This document shows positions 1-3,172 of a DNA stretch of 5,329 bases, piece by piece (the first letter of the stretch is position 1; the number at the start of each line of letters is the position of its first letter). Below the pieces are notes generated by a model, which saw only the letters and a program-made list of their open reading frames with translations, was not told the origin of the DNA and made no database searches. Origin of the DNA: an uncultured Collinsella sp. (GTDB lineage: Bacteria > Actinomycetota > Coriobacteriia > Coriobacteriales > Coriobacteriaceae); the NCBI GenBank assembly GCA_902470835.1, contig CABRHR010000119.1, forward strand, positions 1-5,329, given 5' to 3'. The position numbers and the translations under genes are program-made.

Positions 1-85
1 ACCCCACCCCCTCCTAAGTTGCGGTGAAATACGGACTGTTTCATGCCTTTAAAGGCCTCAACAGTCCGTATTTCACCGCAACTTA
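1..85. repeat. Left terminal inverted repeat with 26-bp palindrome
   Basis: Positions 15-40 and 60-85 are perfect reverse complements (26 bp), separated by 19 bases. Inside that loop is a second perfect 12-base palindrome, GCCTTTAAAGGC, at 45-56. Positions 1-41 match the reverse complement of 1341-1383 at every base except for a 2-base AT indel, so this is the left partner of a terminal inverted repeat around the gene at 112-1134. Homology may continue to the left, beyond the window edge. The inner flank (85-96) also resembles, with gaps, the inner flank of the right copy. No T-run follows the stem on either strand, so it is not a textbook intrinsic terminator, although it could fold at the 3' end of the minus-strand transcript. 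Confidence 0.9.
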
Positions 86-111
86 TTGAAGGTGGACCGC
101 GAACGATTTCG

Positions 112-1134
112 CTATCGGGATTCGGCGTAGGGTTTTGTTGTCGGAATGCCGTAGCCGCGCATCATGGCACCGAACGATTCTACGTCGTAGGTGTCCGAGA
201 GTTTGAAATGAATGACGTTGTGGCCCATGGCGCGAAGGTTCGCGTCGCGCATGAGGGCCGCTCGATACGTTTTTGCCGCCGCCTGCTCTGGATCATTTTG
301 AGCTTCGTCTTCAAACTTGCCTAGCCCATGCAGCTCTGCCAGCGTCCATGAGCCGCCTGGCATCTGCCAGCCATAATCTGCTAGATAATAGCCAGCGTTT
401 CCCGGTCGCGTTATCTCAACTTGAAGCTCGGGCGCGGCAACCCCAGCGAGAATCATCGCTGCTCTCGCCTCAGACTCGCCGCCATTGTCTGACCTGCCGT
501 CCATATACTCAAAAACGTCAAAAGCACGCGCGATGCCATGCAACCCTCGGCAATTTGCCTGCGCATATGCTCGCAGTTCTTCGCGTTCGACATCGTACTC
601 ACGGGCCAAGCCATCGACAAAGCCCAGCGCATAGCGAAAGGCGCTCGTTCGGGCGATATCAACAACCGTTCGACACGGATCCGTCAGTGTAAACAGACCT
701 AGCCGCCACACTTCGCCCGCCCGCCAGCGCTTGTATTCAACGAACTCGTACGTATCACGCCTTGTAGACCGTGGCAGCAGTACTTGCACTTTATCCAGAA
801 GCGTATACGCCGAGCCGATGCCGTAGAGCAGCGCTGCTGTCGATCCGCAAAACACAGCATCCGGTTCAACGACCGCAATAGCGGATGCCAGCTGAAAGAT
901 GCGATCTTCAACCCCAAGATTATTCCAATAGACCGGATCCGCATACACGTGGTTGTAAAGACGAAGCATGAGCTCTTCCTGCATAAGCTCACGCGCACGG
1001 CGTTCATCCCAAGGATCAATTGTTATAAGCAGCTGTCCATCTTGATGAATTCCAACGGCCGAGAATAGCATCCTTGCATATGACTGCGGAAAATGTTTGC
1101 CTTTATCGAGCATGGCCAACCCCATAACCATCAC
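112..1134 (-). CDS. AbiEi-like protein with C-terminal DUF559/Vsr-like nuclease-type domain
   Basis: This 340-residue protein has the layout of actinobacterial proteins that pair an AbiEi-type winged-helix region with a Vsr-like (DUF559) domain. Residues about 40-110 resemble the AbiEi N-terminal part: an RARELMQEELMLRLYNHVYAD stretch, then W70 and CGSTAALLYGI (96-106), the usual 'SAA-hG' block. Residues 146-180 carry LFTLTDPCRTVVDIAR, the family's 'T-paRT-vDlAr' motif. The C-terminal part starts at ESEAR (220-224) and GVAAPELQVEI (231-241), with D253 and E267 as candidate PD-(D/E)XK acidic residues. The expected ExD/ExK position reads E-L-H. AbiEi proteins are known as antitoxin-repressors of AbiEii nucleotidyltransferase toxins, but no toxin gene is present here. 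Possible starts are GTG 1134, ATG 1131, ATG 1125 and ATG 1113. None has a strong Shine-Dalgarno, and the best (GGGG, six bases upstream) precedes ATG 1113. Biochemical function is unknown; DNA binding or nicking is an inference. Confidence 0.8.
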   Translation of the reverse strand: MMVMGLAMLDKGKHFPQSYARMLFSAVGIHQDGQLLITIDPWDERRARELMQEELMLRLYNHVYADPVYWNNLGVEDRIFQLASAIAVVEPDAVFCGSTAALLYGIGSAYTLLDKVQVLLPRSTRRDTYEFVEYKRWRAGEVWRLGLFTLTDPCRTVVDIARTSAFRYALGFVDGLAREYDVEREELRAYAQANCRGLHGIARAFDVFEYMDGRSDNGGESEARAAMILAGVAAPELQVEITRPGNAGYYLADYGWQMPGGSWTLAELHGLGKFEDEAQNDPEQAAAKTYRAALMRDANLRAMGHNVIHFKLSDTYDVESFGAMMRGYGIPTTKPYAESR

Positions 1135-1298
1135 GGCGGAGAGAATACCATTACGCTATCGCATGCTTCCGTCCGCAGGCCTTGCCAAAAGCTGACCAAA
1201 AGCTTGACGCCGCAGGTCAGAGCTTCAAAAAATATTTCCACTCTCGGTAGACGGTCGCTACGACCCTCCCAACGGCGTCAAAATCCAACCTTACAAAT
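1135..1298. other. Upstream region of the AbiEi-like gene
   Basis: This 164-base stretch should contain the minus-strand promoter of the AbiEi-like gene, but I see no convincing -35/-10 pair. It holds a near-tandem AAAAGCTGACC / AAAAGCTTGAC repeat (about 1187-1208) and a short inverted repeat, CTGACC at 1192-1197 with GGTCAG at 1215-1220. A small GGTCG-CTA-CGACC hairpin lies at 1253-1265. These could be operator half-sites for the wHTH protein, but they are short enough to arise by chance. No coding region is supported on either strand. Confidence 0.35.
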
Positions 1299-1383
1299 AG
1301 TTGCGGTGAAATACGGACTACATGGGCCATAAAAGCCGAAAAACAGTCCGTATTTCACCGCAACTTAGGAGGGGATGTGGGGT
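1299..1383. repeat. Right terminal inverted repeat with 21-bp palindrome
   Basis: Positions 1299-1319 and 1345-1365 are perfect reverse complements (21 bp) around a 25-base loop. Positions 1341-1383 are the inverted partner of 1-41, identical apart from two extra bases (AT). The loop sequence differs completely from that of the left copy, although both loops contain a short GGC/GCC pairing. The 21-base core therefore occurs four times in the window: 17-37 and 63-83 in the left copy, 1299-1319 and 1345-1365 here. The outer flank runs into a GGGGTCCCC palindrome at 1379-1387. The right end lies 14 bases from the tRNA operon terminator. Confidence 0.9.
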
Positions 1384-1397
1384 CCCCGGCATGTATA

Positions 1398-1435
1398 TGA
1401 AAACGGCTCTGGCACCAAATAGAGCCAAAGCCGTT
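1398..1435 (-). terminator. Intrinsic terminator of the tRNA-Pro/tRNA-Gly operon
   Basis: Read on the minus strand, AACGGCTTTGGC (1435-1424) pairs with GCCAGAGCCGTT (1413-1402), giving a 12-bp stem with one T-G wobble and a 10-base loop. The stem runs into a short T-run (GTTTTC). It lies 12 bases past the encoded CCA of tRNA-Gly, which fits termination of the tRNA transcript. Confidence 0.8.
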
Positions 1436-1447
1436 AAAACTATCTTA

Positions 1448-1521
1448 TGGAGCGGGCGACGGGAATCGAACCCGCGTCATCAGCTTGGAAGGCTGGGGTT
1501 CTACCATTGAACTACGCCCGC
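1448..1521 (-). tRNA. tRNA-Gly (anticodon TCC), CCA encoded
   Basis: The minus strand gives a complete cloverleaf. The acceptor stem is GCGGGCG/CGCCCGC with discriminator T and a genomically encoded CCA (1450-1448). The D arm is GTTC-AATGGTA-GAAC and the T arm carries GGTTCGATTCC. The anticodon loop CTTCCAA reads TCC, decoding GGA/GGG glycine codons. The bottom pair of the anticodon stem (positions 27 and 43) appears to be a C-A mismatch, and the T stem ends in a G-T wobble. It is the second gene of the operon, six bases after tRNA-Pro. The length is 74 bases with CCA. Confidence 0.96.
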
Positions 1522-1527
1522 AAGATA

Positions 1528-1604
1528 TGGTCGGGACGACAGGATTTGAACCTGCGACATCCTGCTCCCAAAGCAGGCGCGCTACCAAACTGCGCCACGT
1601 CCCG
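1528..1604 (-). tRNA. tRNA-Pro (anticodon TGG), CCA encoded
   Basis: The minus strand folds as a 77-base tRNA. The acceptor stem is CGGGACG/CGTCCCG with discriminator A and encoded CCA (1530-1528). The D stem is GCGC/GCGC, the anticodon stem is CCTGC/GCAGG, and the T loop lies in GGTTCAAATCC. The anticodon loop TTTGGGA reads TGG, decoding CCA/CCG proline codons. It is the first gene of the operon, about 45 bases downstream of the promoter's predicted start site, and is followed by tRNA-Gly. Confidence 0.96.
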
Positions 1605-1655
1605 AAGGTGTTGAGCAGCTAAGGTCTAAACCTTGCGTGTCCCAAAGCGAAGGAA

Positions 1656-1684
1656 ATTATAGGGGAGACTCCCCGCCTGTGCAA
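1656..1684 (-). promoter_or_regulatory. Sigma70-type promoter of the tRNA operon
   Basis: On the minus strand a TTGCAC -35 (1684-1679) is followed by an exact 17-base spacer and a perfect TATAAT -10 (1661-1656). Transcription is predicted to start near 1649. The spacer contains the odd palindrome GGGGAG-T-CTCCCC (1674-1662). The -35 begins only 11 bases after the brnQ stop codon, so brnQ readthrough could also feed the tRNA genes. Confidence 0.85.
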
Positions 1685-1695
1685 GCATTGATGCC

Positions 1696-3054
1696 CTAGC
1701 TCCTCGAATGTGCAACAAAACGACTATGGAGCAGGCCGATCACAAAGGCAACCACGGCAACCGGCGCCCACGCGGCACCGATGTCTGCCAGGGGTAGCGC
1801 ATCAAACGGCAGCCACGTTCCCACAAAGAACGCATCGCGGACCGAGGTGATCACGCTCTGCACGGCAACCACACCGCCGACCCAGACCCACACCTGCGGA
1901 TGAGCGTCGCAAAAGCCGTGTACCAAACCCATGAGAACCAGCACGATGGCGACGGGATACAAGGCGTTGAGCATGGGCACCGAGAACATAAGGATCACGT
2001 CGAGGCCCACGTTGGAGAGCACGCACGAAAACGCCGCGAACACAAAGGCGAGAATCGCGAAGGGGCGGCGCATGGCCTCCTCGGAGACCTCCGCTCCCCC
2101 TTCAACCACGTACGTCTCACAGAAATAGCGCGCGCAGCAACTAATGAGGCCAATGCACACGTTCATGCAGGCGAGGAAGAAGATGGCGAAGACCACAACC
2201 GTGCCGGCAAGGCCAAAGTGCATGGAGGCCGAGCGAGCAAGGATGGCAGCGCCGTTGGTGGCGTCGGGCATCACGGTGCCGAGCTGCATGCCGGCAAGAG
2301 CCAAGCCGCAATAGATGATGGCCATGAGCACGCCGGCGATCACACCGGAGCGCGAAATCTCAAAGGCCACGCGTTTGTCATCGGTAACACCCAGCTCGTG
2401 AATGGTCTCGGCGATGATGATGCCGAAGGCGAGCGACGCAAGCAGGTCCATGGTCTGGTAGCCGGTCAAGAAGCCTTGGACCGCAGCGCCGGCATCATAG
2501 GGAGCTTGCGGGGCAGCAGCCGGTCCCAGCGGCGAAATCACGGCGGCGCCGACAACGAGTACGATGAGCGCAATGAGCGCGGGGCCAGTAATGCGACCGA
2601 GCACGCGCGTGATGACGCCGGGGCGCAGCGTAAGTGCAAATGCGACCACGAAGAAGGCGACGGCGAAGACCAAGCGCGTGGTGCCAAGCGAAACACCCTC
2701 GGGCAGCAACGGTACCAGCATCTCAAACGCCGTGGAGCTCGTGCGCGGAATAGCCAGGCACGGGCCGATGGCCAGATAGACCGCCGCAACGAAGAATTCG
2801 CCAAACTTGGGATGCACGCGGCCGGCAAGCTCGCGGGCCGTGCCAGCGAGCGCGACGGCGATAAATCCCATAACAGGCAGACCGATAGCGGCAATCAAAA
2901 AGCCGATCATGGCAAGCGGCGTAGCCGTGCCGGCCTGAAGTGCCAGCAACGGCGGAATGATGAGGTTACCGGCGCCAAAGAGCATCGAGAACAGCGCAAT
3001 GCCGACGGTAACGACATGGTCGGAGCGCAGGCCGCGCGGGGCGGATGAAGCCAT
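1696..3054 (-). CDS. brnQ: Branched-chain amino acid transporter BrnQ (LIVCS family)
   Basis: This 452-residue polytopic membrane protein is of normal length for the LIVCS family, which imports leucine, isoleucine and valine with Na+ or H+. Family blocks seen are GAGNLIIPPLLALQAG (27-42), GPCLAIPRTSSTAFEM (97-112), GYQTMDLLASLAFGIII (198-214) and LSNVGLDVILMFSVPMLNAL (346-365) followed by YP. Hydrophobic segments along the whole length fit about 12 membrane helices. The frame stays open upstream to 3366, but that extension is basic, low-complexity and antisense to the next gene and its terminator. ATG 3054 is chosen because AAAGG (3066-3062) sits seven bases upstream and the conserved N-terminus starts there. 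It is probably monocistronic, with a terminator just upstream and the tRNA promoter immediately downstream. The exact substrate preference is not visible in the sequence. Confidence 0.95.
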   Translation of the reverse strand: MASSAPRGLRSDHVVTVGIALFSMLFGAGNLIIPPLLALQAGTATPLAMIGFLIAAIGLPVMGFIAVALAGTARELAGRVHPKFGEFFVAAVYLAIGPCLAIPRTSSTAFEMLVPLLPEGVSLGTTRLVFAVAFFVVAFALTLRPGVITRVLGRITGPALIALIVLVVGAAVISPLGPAAAPQAPYDAGAAVQGFLTGYQTMDLLASLAFGIIIAETIHELGVTDDKRVAFEISRSGVIAGVLMAIIYCGLALAGMQLGTVMPDATNGAAILARSASMHFGLAGTVVVFAIFFLACMNVCIGLISCCARYFCETYVVEGGAEVSEEAMRRPFAILAFVFAAFSCVLSNVGLDVILMFSVPMLNALYPVAIVLVLMGLVHGFCDAHPQVWVWVGGVVAVQSVITSVRDAFFVGTWLPFDALPLADIGAAWAPVAVVAFVIGLLHSRFVAHSRS

Positions 3055-3066
3055 AGGCACACCTTT
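3055..3066 (-). promoter_or_regulatory. Ribosome binding site of brnQ
   Basis: AAAGGTG on the minus strand, with its AGG ending seven bases before ATG 3054, is a good Shine-Dalgarno match. It decides the start codon against the longer open frame. A GTG at 3060 is also in frame but lies too close to this site. Confidence 0.7.
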
Positions 3067-3076
3067 CGGGTCGAAA

Positions 3077-3107
3077 CAAAAACGGGACGGGCAAAATACC
3101 CGTCCCG
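3077..3107 (-). terminator. Intrinsic terminator after the surface protein gene
   Basis: The minus strand reads CGGGACGGG (3107-3099), loop TATTTTG, CCCGTCCCG (3091-3083), then TTTTTG. That is a perfect 9-bp GC-rich stem followed directly by a U-tract. It lies 65 bases past the surface protein stop codon and ends 23 bases before the brnQ start, so it separates the two units. It could also act as a leader attenuator for brnQ if transcription starts further upstream. Confidence 0.9.
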
Positions 3108-3109
3108 CA

Positions 3110-3142
3110 AGTATAAACGCTTGAGCAGGCCAGATGATGCAA
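3110..3142 (-). promoter_or_regulatory. Possible weak brnQ promoter overlapping the terminator
   Basis: A TATACT -10-like hexamer lies at 3115-3110 on the minus strand, just upstream of the terminator hairpin. The only recognisable -35-like element is TTGCAT at 3142-3137, which is 21 bases away, or 19 from the overlapping TTTATA at 3117-3112. That spacing is poor. If real, transcription would start near 3103, inside the first arm of the hairpin, so the initiated transcript could not form the full terminator. Confidence 0.25.
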
Positions 3143-3155
3143 AGTATCAATCTGG
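3130..3155. repeat. Hairpin in the 3' untranslated region of the surface protein gene
   Basis: CCAGAT (3130-3135) pairs with ATCTGG (3150-3155), and GAT (3136-3138) with ATC (3146-3148) after a one-base bulge. It lies 18 bases past the surface protein stop codon, without a T-run on the minus strand. It may stabilise the mRNA 3' end, or it may be coincidental. Confidence 0.4.
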
Positions 3156-3172
3156 TTGCCCCTTTAGAGCCG

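Noticed and set aside
43..324. Plus-strand open frame of 93 codons starting in the left palindrome
   Set aside because: It runs through the palindrome and antisense to the AbiEi-like gene, with no ribosome binding site and no recognisable product.
1900..3048. Long open frame of 382 codons on the plus strand, opposite brnQ
   Set aside because: It lies antisense to the clearly recognisable transporter. The product is rich in His, Arg, Gly, Ala and Asp with no domain pattern, as expected for the complement of a GC-rich membrane protein gene.
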